From Corbicula japonica (Eukaryota; Mollusca; Bivalvia; Venerida; Cyrenidae), in NCBI GenBank assembly GCA_038501625.1, contig JAZAYU010000265.1, positions 80,001 through 144,000 of the forward strand: a stretch of 64,000 nt of DNA, given 5' to 3'. Position numbers and translations under genes: made by a program. The notes under the pieces were generated by a model. That model was not told where the DNA came from and did not search any database. It saw only the letters and a list, made by a program, of their open reading frames with translations. Positions 33,921 through 46,215 of the stretch are shown piece after piece. How positions within the stretch are numbered: position 1 is the first letter of the stretch; each line of letters starts with the position of its first letter.

Positions 33921-36900
33921 ATCTTGACAACATTGAAGCTCGTCTCGGATCAAACCTCAGATCAGGTGGTGTTTATGTTCCGCCGAACTCCACAGTCATA
34001 AGTCGAGTAGCCATTCTGGTACCATACAGGGACAGAGCAGAACACCTTCGAGTATTTTTGAATCATATGCATCCATTTCTTCAAAAGCAAAATATAATGT
34101 ATGGCATATTCGTAGTTGAAATGGTAAGATACTTTTGTTCATGTTAATTTTAGAAGTAATATTCTTGCAAGGGTTAACAATTTCGTGGATTTTCTGTTAG
34201 ACCATTTTTCTTTGGTTCATTAATATGTAAATCTCAATTTTCTAATCAACGTTTCAGCTCTATTGATAATTTCAAGATTTTTAAAATTCGTAAATCTACT
34301 TGCCCACAAATCCATGGGCATATGTAGGTTACAAAAAATAATTATTGAATATCTTTTTTTCTTAACCGTCTGTTTATTTGCTATTGGTTAATGTGAAATC
34401 TTTTAATATACGAATGAGCTTTTATCATGCTTGCTAATCCGATCGTGTTTGTTTGCTTCGCGTCAAATTTTTGCTATAGCGATCAATAGTTGACCATTTA
34501 AATACAGTAATAGATCTTTTAAAAGTATTATTATATTGTCAGTTTCAAAAAAAACTAAATCTTCAATAATATTATTTTATTGTTTGTGTTTGTTATGGGG
34601 CATTACATGGGATATGATTTGCGTTCCTTTCATATCCTTTGTTTGCTATTAAGATCAACAGTTTAATCGTTAATTGTAGTTCTAGATGTTGTCAAACGTT
34701 TTCTAGTTTCCAACTTTCAAATTGGAAAACTTAACGCTTTAAAAAAGTGAAATAAGCAAATCGGGAATCGCCACACTCATAAAACACAGCATCCCCCCCC
34801 CCCCGGCAAAAAAGAAGAGAGGAATATAGAGCATGTTGTTATAAGTATGTCAAGTCAAATAAGACGCCACAACAATTACCGAAAAGAGAACCATTGAGGT
34901 TACCGTTTTAGATCGAACAGTGGCAAAACAAATTGCCTCAGGGGGATAAAACCAGATTCTATGGTGCACCAACCTCACACTTTCCCAACAAGGTCTCATA
35001 TCAACAAAAAAGTTCAAGTTGTTTTGGTGAAATAACTCCAACCCACTTTACAATGATGCATGCAAAAGCACAAGAACATATAAAACGTAAGAAGCTAATA
35101 GCATTGCAAAGCTGAATGGGCGAGTACTCGATGATCTAACCGAGACAAGATCCTCTGGAGTCAAATAAGCCAGAACACGATGACAGGGATAAAAACAAAT
35201 CGAGCTTCTAGGTTCTTTACAGGAAGGATTTTACCATAAACCTACATACACTCTCACAGTCACGGGGTATATGTCTACGGATACACATTTTAACATTTTA
35301 GTTGTTACTTTTATTGGATAGAACGTTACAACTTACTACCTTAAAACTTCGGAAACTCGAACATTCAGGGGGATTTTGAAAATGTTTGAGTTTCCATGGT
35401 TTTCGAGTTTATGAGGTCCTAATGTTTTCAGTCAAGTCGTATAATCACATGTTTAAAACCTTGTTGTTGACTACGTTATTCAATATCATCTCAATTATTA
35501 AACGCTTTATGTATTAAACGCTTTATTTGGCACTGTATTTTGTTAAACCCTTATACCTGTTTCAAAGTTTTTTATGCTTTTTTTTAATAAAAAAACGGCC
35601 ATTAAAAAGAATTTTGTGCTGTCATTGTTCAAAAACTAGTATTCTTTACAAACGGTGCGTCGTTATTTTTATCCGCTTGAAAAATTACTAGGTAAAATTG
35701 CTAGTGAATTTATTTTAAAAAAAATGCCTCTTTTTATATTCTTTTATTGAGATATATTAGTCCTAATCAAATTCTAATAATTTTCGTCTCAACGCAGTTG
35801 CGTACCGAGTGATCATAATTTTTTTTTCATAAGAACCTGTTTTAAATAGACGCTGGCGATTGACAATTAACTAGCAATATAACTCGTCACAAGGTGAGTA
35901 AACAATGCGTCATTGTTTACCAATCACTTCCGAAAGGCGAAAAATGTTATCGGTAGTTTTTATTTCTCAAGTTTTCCGATGTAAACAAATAAGAAATATG
36001 CTTCCACAGACCGACACATGTCCTCGAGATTTCGAGTTTTCGACGTTCGAGTTTCCATGGTATTTTTATTTAGAATATAAAAGAAATTTGCCGGGACCAG
36101 CAAAACTACTTCGAATTTTCCCGAGTGCTCGAGTTTTCGATGTTCGAGTTTTCGAAGTTTTACTGTATGTGATCTTACCCATATATGTATTTTACCATGA
36201 AATGCATATTGAGTAATGTCGTAAGCTCAACTTTTTCTGCACTGTTAGTATGGACGGCAACTTTTACCTATATGTGCATTGTGGCGGCCGCAAAAGTCTC
36301 CCCGTACATATTGTAGATACTATTATTAGTAAATTATCGGTTTTCGATGTCAAGAAGTAATAATTTCGTTTTTCAGGGTTATCCGATTAACGTTTAGGGG
36401 GTTTTCCAGGTTAGGCTAATAGGTTTCGTAATCGGCATTGCATGGCTAGGCTAGCCGCTTTTAACGTGTGGGTTAGCTACCCAGAAGGGACAATAACATT
36501 TAAAAGACACTTTTTCTGTGTCGTGCCCTATATCCTTTCCACGACCATAACGTATTTAAACGTGACAAAATTTAGACTTCCCAAAACCCGACCCTGTTTT
36601 AAGGGGGATATTTAAACGTATATAAAACGCTTTTCAAAACCCGACCCTGTTTTTCCGTCAGAAACCCATTGATTTTTATTTCTTTTTATTAAGTCCTTAC
36701 TTTTGCTGCTATTGAGAAGAACACGGAATCATCGATCAGTATTTTTACACTAATCTATTAGTCCTTTGAACGCATCGCATATTTTCTTTCAAATATCATT
36801 AAGTAAGATATTGACTACATTTGACTAAGATAATTTAATAAGAAAATTAGTGATTTTAAAAATTCAAATTAAAAAAAAAATAATTACAGTGTTGCTGTTT

Positions 36901-39900
36901 CTAAATATTTTATGGTCAAAATAAAACAGTGGATCCTAAACAGTTATCCATTATGTTAGAAAATACCTACGAGCGTATATCTACCTAGTAATTACTTAAA
37001 TATGACATGTTTGCAATGACATAAAAATTAATGACTGTAATTAAGATTAATTTATTTACGGAATTTTCCGTTACACTCTTCCAGTGATAAACCGTAGTTT
37101 TTGGTTTGGTTTCTCCCATTACGTAAAAGAGCGTTGAGATTCGGGATTTTAATGCACTATTTTTGATATGCATATTCCACCTTTTTTACAGAAGAAAGAG
37201 CGTACGTAACGTTAGATTATGTGTTTTACAGTTCTTTAATCGGGTTTCTTACCATGTTGAAAACTTCGAATTTCATTAAAAGGTAAAATACCTGTAACGG
37301 ACAAAAGCGTCTATGCTTTATTCAAGCGTACTCTTATCAACGGGCATTAAAAAATAGGCAGATTTACGTAATGGGTTTTAAAATCGTAAAACACCATACG
37401 TTTAAATACGTTTAGGGCGTCTTCCAATAAAACAGGTTCGGGTTTTGAGAAGTTAAAATTTTGTCACGTTTAAATACGTTTCGGGCGTCCGTCCGAAAAA
37501 CAGGGTTGGGCGCGGGAAGGATGTATAAAACAGATGTGACTGTACCACAATAAGTATCTGTACATTCATGATTTACATTACGATGACAGGGATTTAAAAG
37601 CTTTTGAAGGCTTCTATGTAAAAGAACGTAAAAGCTTGATCGATTGTTGTATTTTGATTGAGGCTGATCATAATGTAAACTCATGTCCTCTTTTTGCTTT
37701 GCTTTTAAGCTATGTGTGTTTGTGCCTGCAACAGTGTCGATTTTATGCCGGGTAAATGTCATTTTTTTACCAAGACAAATTATGCTTGTTTGTTCATCTC
37801 AAGCATTTAGGGGCAAGTGTAAAATTAGGGTAACATAGAACTTTGTTTAAAGCCCAGTGCCAAGGCAGTAATCCCTGGGTTCGTTTTTTTGTGATCTGTT
37901 ATTTAATATCGATTATTATTTAAACATATGGTCTTTTTCTGCATTTTGGCTGTCTGGGGAGGCTGGGGTTTCTGACTATCCCATATCAACTGAATTCACT
38001 TTTATCAATATAAATCGAACGTATTGCTGCAAATGCCGAATCAACACAAACATGTCTGTGAAATAAAGCTTAAGTAGATGAGCTTTTATAGTCAATGTAG
38101 GAATATTTATTCAGCTCATAATTAAAATAAAGGTGTGTTGAGATTTTCCAGTGATTTTACCTTTTTAAATTAAAATATTTAATTTAATGAAACTTACAAA
38201 AAGATTAACCTTGATTCTTTTCAGGATCATAGCTCACAATTTAATAGAGGACTTCTTATGAACATTGGATTTATAGAGGCGATGAAACAATACAAATTTG
38301 CCTGCATAGTGTTACATGATGTAGATCTCTTACCAGAGGATTATAGAATTCCTTACACATGTCCACATTTACCAACACATCTGTCCGGATATACAAGCCG
38401 ATTTAATTACAGGTATTGGCTCTAAGTGTATTTTCAGGCGTTGTTCCTTTTGTCATTGCTATCTCATAGACAAAAAAATCAAAATCTCGACTGTTCTATC
38501 TTGTCGTTACATATAAAAAATAAACAGTTTGAAGCATTAATAACATTGATTTGTGCAAAGTTTTACGTAACTGCATTTTGCCTATCGAGATGTTTTGATA
38601 ATTTTCTTTTTAATCAATGCCTGTGCAGTTACAACTGTCATAGCATCTTAAAGCAGGAATAACATGTTATTTTATCATACTTGATTTTTTTTCCAATGGA
38701 CACATCTTTTAACGTAGCCTTTATAAGTATACATTGAGGTTGATGGGGAATATCATTAGGTTACAACAAGCCCAGGTTAAATTCAAGAGGGTAACGCAGC
38801 ACTTGCAATGGATACCTTACATTCAGGAAACACAGTCTTATCAAACAGCCAAAAACTATAGCAAAACCGAGAGCATGGGTCCTTAACATTACTTACGTCT
38901 TACTGATCTTTCTTATCGACAAAGTACGTTTGCACAGAAAATGCAAACCTTTTAGCCCAGAGAGGTCCATTTTCTTTAATGATTGAGCAAACTAGAGAGA
39001 ACTCAGAGAAGACTTAAAGAAATTTTATTAACTGGACCCACAATCATATAAACTTTAATTGTTTTTAGCATAATAGAAAAATATAGTTAAAACATTGAGG
39101 TTAACGCCGATTACAAGTGATGCTTATGCCGTGATTACGGCGTAGTGCTGTTCGAGAAGTGTACAGGATTAGTCAGGGTGTTGTACTCTTGACACATTCT
39201 TTTTCCTATCTTCTGACAAAAAGACACCGTTTAATATAAATAAAAGAAATCATATGTCACTATTCTTGGTTTGGAAAAAAATACATTTTGTAAAATTATT
39301 TTGTAAACATGAAAAAATGTTAAAATATGAATTACAGGAAAATATAATCTCATTTTAGGATTTTGCGGCAGAATATACACTTAACCAATGTTCCAACTAC
39401 ACCGATCGGATTTTTTAAATTTCTCAGCAATGATTTTGGGATATACACTTCAAACTTGAAATATAGTAAGATACATCATTTTCACTTCTTAGTATGAAAA
39501 AACTATTAAATTCTCTTTACGCGTTAGGAAACCACTAGCATTTAATCAAGAGAGAGGTAAAACCAAAAGTCACAAAATTGTCGGTAGTAGGTATATTCTC
39601 CGAAAACGAAAATTCATGTCTCTTTGTTTGAACATGGATTTTTAAGTAAATTTGAACAATTCTATACAATTCTGCAATAATGCGATTTCGCTGTTACCCA
39701 GAATATTTTTCAGCATTTTTTGCCGGTTTCAGTATATCCTCTATACAAAAGCTATGGTAAATTTTGTGACTTTTGGTTTTGCCCTCACATCGATTACACT
39801 GGTCAAAAGTTCTAAGTGCACACTTGATAAATGTTATTTTTTTCCAATAATTTGATTGAATCTTTCAAAATAGTGATAATTACAATGAAGAAGAATCAAT

Positions 39901-42900
39901 ATTCTATTTAAGCACACCAAACATTTTAAGTCTGCTTAACCAGATTAAAAAATAATAATATTTTAGCTCACTTGTTCTCAAAAGGAAATTCTCAAGTTAA
40001 TTATCATTGCATCGGTTATCATTTGTGATCGTTTTCTCATCTTAGTATAATTTAAATTTCATGCAGATTTAAAGGAAATACTGTAGTTTGCCATTCCATT
40101 GCACTGAAATAGCTTTCTGTAGCTTTGTAATGGTCTGCTGGGCACGATAAGTCAACACACTCAACTTTATTTTATCCATAACGTTTTTACAGGATTTCAA
40201 GGAGAAAATTCATTTTTCACACAATGTTTTGTGCCAAAAGTTTTTGAATTGTCTAGCAGTTTGGGATGATACAATTTTCTTTGATAGATGTGTAACAGCC
40301 TTTCCAAACGAAAAAAAATGTATTCATTTCGATAAAATTGACCAGTTTTCGGATACGCCTTTTGACCGAATAAGCGTCATTTTCGAATAATTCGATTTTG
40401 AAGTTTATTGAATTTCTATAAATTTTAGTTTTAAATTTTTATTTATTGGACACTTATCCAACAAACGTTACACTATTTTTTTCGAGTTTACGTAGTTTTA
40501 CGTAAATATGTAATGACGTAATTGAGTAACATCAGCGTTCAAGGTAAGCAACGTAAAAAATCTAGAAAAAAAATGTCGTTTTTTTTCTTAAATTAATAAA
40601 ATACGCAAAAATAAGGTATTTCTTTTGCATTTACGACAACCGTCAAGATGTTTTTACAACAAATTTGAAGTTGTGCCTGTGAAAAGAAATTTGACGGCAA
40701 TGTCGTTGTCTGCTGACGTCAACCGTTCCATGGTTACAATTTGTTGGTGTGTTTTTCGTGTTTGTCTTGAGTCGGTGAACATGTGAAATACAAAAACGAT
40801 TGTAAAAAAAATAATTTCGCTTGCCACACGGGGATAATGCATAAAAAGCGTATGCCGACGTGGATGACGTAAAACATATGCACGGTTTTCAAAAAAATAT
40901 TGTTGTTTGATCATTATTATTATTAAGTCAAACTTTCATTCAATTTGAATAAGTTTACTTTAAAAAAAAAGAAATATGCATATCAGGAATGGCCACATCC
41001 ATCATACACAGCCTCCCCACACAGCCAAAAAGTAGAGAGGAAAAGAGAGCATGGTATAATAATAATCAGTTTCAAAAATGGACGCCACAAACAAATAACA
41101 AAAGTGAGAACCAGAGGGGTTACCGTCTTGGAACGGTCAGTGGCAAAACAAAATGCCACTGGGGGTTTAAACCAGGTTCTAGGGTGCACCAACCTCACAC
41201 TTGCCCCAACAGATTCTCGTATTACAAAACAAGTTGAAAAGTGTGCACTTAGAACTTTTGACCAGTGTAAATGTCCTTGGTTTAAAACGCAAGGAGGAAT
41301 TTCAATGGAAATTTCAGAAAAGAAGTGTAAATGGTGCATCTTATTATGTTTCGAATTTCAAGACTGTACTCCAACTCTATGCGGAGAAATTAAACTTTTC
41401 TGATCGGTGTAGTTAGAACATTGGTTAAGTGTATAATCCTGTCAATTATAGGTAAAACACTGAAAACAGGCATTAATATATAATGCAAAGATGTTTTACA
41501 TTAAAATGAGAATTATTTTTTAATATGTTAGTTTTTGATTCAAGGATAATGTTGTCCTTTCAACCGATTCAATTAATGTTTAAAATCAGATTGCACTTCT
41601 TTATAATTTCATATTCGTATACCTGGTTGTGTTTAGAGATATGCAGTTTCATTAAATTCTAAAAAAGGTCAATTCCTGATTGTTCAAAACAGTAGTATTC
41701 GTCTTTAAGTATCTTTTGAAAAAGAAATGTTTCTCAAAATGCATCAAGTCCGTTGTAAAATATCGCTATGTACATATTTGTTTGCTGTTTTCTACTTGAC
41801 AAGTGTAATCGAAATTTCATATCTCTGTTATAACTTAAATTATTGTAACTATAAATTAAATGTTCAAGTATAAAATTAATCTATTTAAGGATGAAAACTT
41901 AAACGTTAATCCTACATGTAAATCAAGTTGGCTAAAGCGTCTTAAAAGTGGTTGACAAAGGATTAGATAATCCCCTCCATCAAATATCAAGGGGGTAACG
42001 CAGCACTTACAATGGATACTTTGATAGTCATATAGTTATATGGATGATGACATGATGCGTGAGAATATAATAATGAGGCGCACCACGGGAAAAGGTACCC
42101 TCGGGCATGTTTTGTGTCATTTTTGGTGTTACTATATTTAGAAAGAACTTTCAAATTTCTATTATTTTCTCATAACAAAACAGTTATTAAGTTACACATT
42201 TTGACAATTAAATGGCATTTTTACCACGAATTGCATAATAAATAATGTCGTCTGCTCAACTTTATGACGTCGTTTCAAGGATTGACGTAAACTGCCCGAA
42301 GGTACCTTTTCCCGTGGCGTGCCTCAATATTTTCTGCTTTTCATATAACCCGCAGGAGACGGATAAAATGACAACTATACCGGCAATATATCTTCACATA
42401 ACTGTGTAACAAACCGTATGCAGGATTTGTTATATGCAACGACCTTTATACAGGGAAATTATTATAATATTGTTTTTCTTCATAAATTGAGATTTTGTTC
42501 TTATTTTCAAATTTACAAATTTTTCACTGCTAAGCCTCTACAATAGTTAAAAATATAAAAGCCTATGGCTTAACAAGATCTATCAAATCATCGTAGCTTG
42601 CTTTCCTTTTTCTTCTTTTTCTCCTGTTTTGGCTTTGCATGCTTGATGACTAACCCTTCAACAGTTATTTTTACCTATTTGTTTGCTCGACGTTTGCAAG
42701 AGCTAAAGAATTTATGAAGATTGATAGAGAAATCTTGTAAAGGAACCTAAGAGCTCTATATGTTTCTTCCTGTCACCCTATTCTTGCTCTTGCTAATTTG
42801 ACTTCATGGGCTCTTGTCTCCTTAAGGTCATTGGGTACGTTTTGGCTTTACAATGCTATTAGCTTTTTACCTGCTTTAGCGTGCAACATAATCGGATTGA

Positions 42901-45668
42901 TAGGTTGGTTGGAGCTAATTTATCAAGACAACTTGTATTTAGTGTTTGTTCATTGGGGTAAGAATGAGATTGTTGCACCCTAAAACCTGGTTTAAAACAT
43001 ATGTTACTTTAGAACATTCTAAGGCATTTCATCTGCGGGTTCACCATTCAGTAAAATATTTTGGCGTTTGAAGGTGTTCATTTTTTAAACCCGTGTTATG
43101 TTTTCCTCTCCCATTTTATAAACCTGTGCTATGCTTTTCTCTCATTTTGGCTGCTTTGTGTGGCTGTATCTTTTTTGCTATTCCTTCTTTGCATATTTCA
43201 TTTGGCAATAGTTTTACGTTTAAAACTATGGAAACTTGAAATATGTATGTTTTAAATGAGTAAGCATTAAATTAAGTACGATATTGATGAAAGTTGTACT
43301 TGCTTAAACGAATGTTTATCATACGAGACTTTCAATTAAAATCATTTTACTCCACATAGACTTTAGACACGTCGTTAAATAATATTAACAGATCATAGTT
43401 AAAGAAATGTTTAATAGTATGTGCAGATGGCAAACTTTCCTTATTGTTTGTAGAACAATGAAAACAATTATGGACGATTACTCGCTTAAATGTTCATTAA
43501 ACTATCCTTTAAAAGCTTAGCACCAACATATTTAGGTCTCTTTTTTATTGCATGTGATTGCTGAAACAATATCCATGTTTTTAAGGTATTATATTATGAT
43601 ACTGGGCGATCTAAAGCAGTAACCCCCCGAATATAATATAATTTAATATAATATAACATTATATCATAAGATATTGTATAATATGAATTTATATTATTTT
43701 TTTTTTATTTTATTAATAATAATGATAATGTAAAGAGTATGCCGGTTAATGTTTTTTCTTTCTTTTCAGATTGCCATATAACAAATACTTTGGTGGTGTC
43801 AGTGCAATTTCATCAGAACATTATAAAAAGATAAATGGAATGTCAAATATATTCTTCGGTTGGGGAGGAGAGGATGACGATCTTTACCTCAGGTAACATA
43901 ATAAGTTATTCCCCATTTGGTGCGCGTCACGGGAAACTATCTTCCGACAGTGACGTTAATTTTTGAAATGACGTCATAATTTGTCTACTAATCGTTTCCG
44001 TTCTTCTTTGAATTTGGACTTCACCACTCATAAGTTCTGAATGAACAATTATTACATTTATGTGAATTTTTAAAATTTATTGAATAGAACTTTACAGAAT
44101 TTCCTAAGTTATAATGAAGGCGTATTAATGCGCCATTTTGTTTCACTGAAATAACTTCCTGTACTCAGTCTGTAGCTTCGATATCATCTTTGTCCAAGGT
44201 TGTAAAAATGAGAATGGAAACCAGTCTTAAATCTCAGGCATCTGATTAGCTGAAATCGCGGCCGGTCGCCATTTCAGCCAATCAGATGCTTGAGATTTGA
44301 GACTGGTTTCCAAACACAGCTGTATAACCTTGGGACCAGGTAAGTATGACGGGATAAACACTTTAAAATTTATCTGTTTTCTTTCTGTACTTGTTAACGT
44401 TAATTTCAAGGGGACCACTTTATTTTAGCACATTATTTTATGCCAACAATTGTTGAGCGGACTTGCACTTTGAGACGTTGCATAGTTTTGTCACCCTCTG
44501 GTACATTTGTAACATCTCTTCCAGGGCGCGGTTAAGCGCGCGGTAAATTTAAAAATGTATTTATTTCGATCATTAATTTTAAAAACATTGAAATACCGCT
44601 TTTATTTCACCGATAAATTTCTATATTTCACTTAAAAGCATAAAATAAAAATGTTTTTCCGTTAATTATTGAGAATGATATAACAAGTGTTCCTTTGTAT
44701 GGGACCTATTTTCAGAATACTTCACCATCGTTTAGTGGTTATAAGGCCAGCTGCTGACATAGCTCGATACAGAATGTTAAATCATAAACCTGATGCAGAC
44801 AAGAACCCCAATCGGTAATAAAAGTCTTTATTACACTTTTTCTAGTATTCTTATTAAACGGATAACATTATAACTGATAAATGATAAGGGTCATAAGATA
44901 AAATGATAAAAAAATCACATTTAATTCATACGAGTTTGAAAAAGATTGTATGCGAATGACAGCATAACACATGGCGTCTTATTTTTTATATCAAGCCGTT
45001 CACAACACATCAAATTTAATTTTGCAAAATTTAATCTCTTTTTTTTTCATTTCACTGAATGTAAGACTGTCTGTATGCTTCAAATAAAATAAATGGACCT
45101 ACATGTACAGAGCTCTTAATCATGTCAAATATTTTAATGAAATAAAATATAATACATCTATATACATGTATAGAGCTCATAGGTAATTCAAAGATTTAAA
45201 TGAAATAAAATCAATATATTAAACAAGTCTCTCAGCACTAGCTTATTATTGTTTGCATTCATGTAATCATGGTATATTATTTTTCATATGCGGTGTGAAA
45301 AAGTCACCAAGTAAAATTGCATTACGCCTACACTTTAAGTTAAAATATTAACATATGCTTATAACATGATTTTTGACTATATTTCTTATTATAAATATTT
45401 TTCAAATGTTTTTCTTTGCAGCGCATGCCTCCTCAGCTCTGTCGGAAACAGATCATTAATAGACGGTCTTAACAGTGTGAAGTATACCGTTCTTGCTAAA
45501 GAGCAGAAGCCTCTATACACATGGATTTTAATAAAAGCAAATGCATTAGCAATCAAAGAAGCAAATGACAATTTTCATACGTTTTACGAAGAGTGCATTA
45601 AATATCATCAACAGATTAGAGTTGACCTTTTCGGGCACAAATTTGCCTTCCGTTCGCCTTTTCTTTAA
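33921..45668 (+). CDS. B4GALT-like: Beta-1,4-galactosyltransferase family protein, copy B (first exon not found)
   Basis: GT7 paralogue of copy A. Supported exons: 33921-34123, 38225-38412, 43770-43892, 44716-44814, 45422-45668, totalling 860 nt (285 residues plus stop). The three middle exons are 188, 123 and 99 nt, identical in length and phase to copy A. Motifs: YVPPNSTVISRVAILVPYRD, FNRGLLMNIGF, LHDVDLLPEDYR, YFGGVSAIS, FFGWGGEDDDLY, YRMLNH and IDGLNSVKYT. Tyr before FGG again predicts UDP-Gal use. Exon 2 is about 13 residues shorter at its 5' side than in copy A. The exon enters in phase 1, so an upstream membrane-anchor exon is expected somewhere in 27.4-33.9 kb or in the gap, but I could not identify it. 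Introns are much larger than in copy A and hold several repeats. Confidence 0.87.
34740..35250 (+). repeat. GCATATCAGG-family dispersed repeat, diverged copy
   Basis: Starts TGAAATAAGCAAATCGGGAA and ends near CCTACATACACTCTCACAG. It carries the shared blocks CCATTGAGGTTACCG, GGTGCACCAACCTCACAC and GTACTCGATGATCTAACCG. Contains a C-run (34794-34804). Lies in intron 2 of B4GALT copy B. Confidence 0.75.
35339..36165. mobile_element. Tigger/pogo-like non-autonomous element
   Basis: Left end CCTTAAAACTTCGGAAACTC is matched by the right end read on the other strand, CAGTAAAACTTCGAAAACTC, with GAACAT following in both. TA flanks each end (35337-35338, 36166-36167), as for Tc1/mariner/pogo insertion. 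Further GTTCGAG/CTCGAAT motifs repeat inside both ends. No intact transposase frame is visible. Confidence 0.75.
36525..37535. mobile_element. ~1-kb element with ~150-bp inverted ends
   Basis: The left arm has CGTATTTAAACGTGACAAAA and CAAAACCCGACCCTGTTTT twice. The right arm on the other strand has CGTATTTAAACGTGACAAAA and CAAAACCCGAACCTGTTTTA, again doubled. The ends are TATATCCTTTCC and GGAAGGATGTATA. The inverted arms contain internal sub-repeats; the centre is AT-rich, with no transposase frame seen. Confidence 0.65.
40960..41260 (+). repeat. GCATATCAGG-family dispersed repeat, 5' portion
   Basis: Begins after a run of A with GAAATATGCATATCAGGAAT, continues through GAGAACCAGAGGGGTTACCG and GGGTGCACCAACCTCACAC, and stops near the CAGATTCTCGTATTACAAAA block. 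About half of a full copy. In intron 3 of B4GALT copy B. Confidence 0.85.
42075..42325. mobile_element. MITE with GGTACC inverted ends, copy b
   Basis: Begins GAGGCGCACCACGGGAAAAG and ends TTTTCCCGTGGCGTGCCTC. The interior matches copy a, with TCAACTTTATGACGTCGTTT and GATTGACGTAAACTG. Confidence 0.88.
42590..43210 (-). repeat. GCATATCAGG-family dispersed repeat, diverged reverse copy
   Basis: On the plus strand the order is reversed: CTTAAGGTCATTGGGTACGT (end part), then GGGTAAGAATGAGATTGTTG and GCACCCTAAAACCTGGTTTA, then a TTTGGCTGCTTTGTGTGGCT block. Open frames here (42798-42983) are by-products of the repeat. Confidence 0.55.
43625..43740. repeat. AT-rich simple repeat before exon 4 of B4GALT copy B
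   Basis: Repeated AATATAATATAATTTAATAT motifs followed by a T-run and AATAATAATGATAATG. It lies just upstream of the acceptor at 43769. Confidence 0.8.
44192..44336. repeat. Long imperfect hairpin
   Basis: The left arm TCCAAGGTTGTA ... GGAAACCAGTCTTAAATCTC ... CATCTGATTAGCTGAAAT pairs with ATTTCAGCCAATCAGATG ... GAGATTTGAGACTGGTTTCC ... TATAACCTTGGGA; the loop is about 13 bp. A partial relative is at 33790-33850. It lies in intron 4 of B4GALT copy B. Confidence 0.8.
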
Positions 45669-45724
45669 CCACTTGTATACGCATAATGTTCCTTATTAAA
45701 AAAAATGTCGGGTTTGAATACACC

Positions 45725-46215
45725 TGGAGCAAAAAAAGTAAAATATGTATATCAGGAATCGCCACACTCACAAAACAAAGCCTCCCCAAGCAGGAAAAAG
45801 AAGATGGACAGAGAGAGAGAATGTTAGTTATAAGTATATCAATTCAAATAGGAAGCCCCAAACAATTAACAAAAGAGAGAACCTTTGGGGATACCGCCTT
45901 GGTATGGTCAGTGGCTAATCAAATTTCCACAGGGAATTTAAATCAGTGTCTTGGATGTACCAACCTCACATTTACCCCCAAAAGGTTCTTATATCACAAA
46001 ACAAGCACAAGTTGTCTTTGTGAAATAACTCCAACCCACCCATCAGCTTAACAATGGTGCGTGCAAAATCACACAAACATATAAAACATAAAAAGCTAAT
46101 AGCATTGAATGGCCAAAGATGCGGGTACTCAATTACCTTACGGAGACCAGAGTAGCAAGAAAATGGTGACAGGAATAAAAAGAAACAAATCGTGCTTCTA
46201 TGTCCTTTTAAAAAA
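45725..46215 (+). repeat. GCATATCAGG-family dispersed repeat next to the copy B stop
   Basis: Inserted about 60 bp after the stop of B4GALT copy B, starting AAAATATGTATATCAGGAAT. It ends near TCGTGCTTCTATGTCCTTTT. Because it is so close, it may be transcribed as 3' UTR; AATAAA at 46163 lies inside it. Confidence 0.8.

Noticed and set aside
41201..41416. Frames and antisense frames such as those ending HPRTWFKPPVA or GFKPGSRVHQPHT, also at 47759-48048, 59386-59757 and 61193-61410
   Set aside because: The same text recurs in every copy of the GCATATCAGG dispersed repeat on both strands, with stops varying; it is repeat sequence, not a gene.
42798..42983. Hydrophobic 61-codon frame (SLGTFWLYNAISFLP)
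   Set aside because: Lies in a reverse, diverged copy of the GCATATCAGG repeat.
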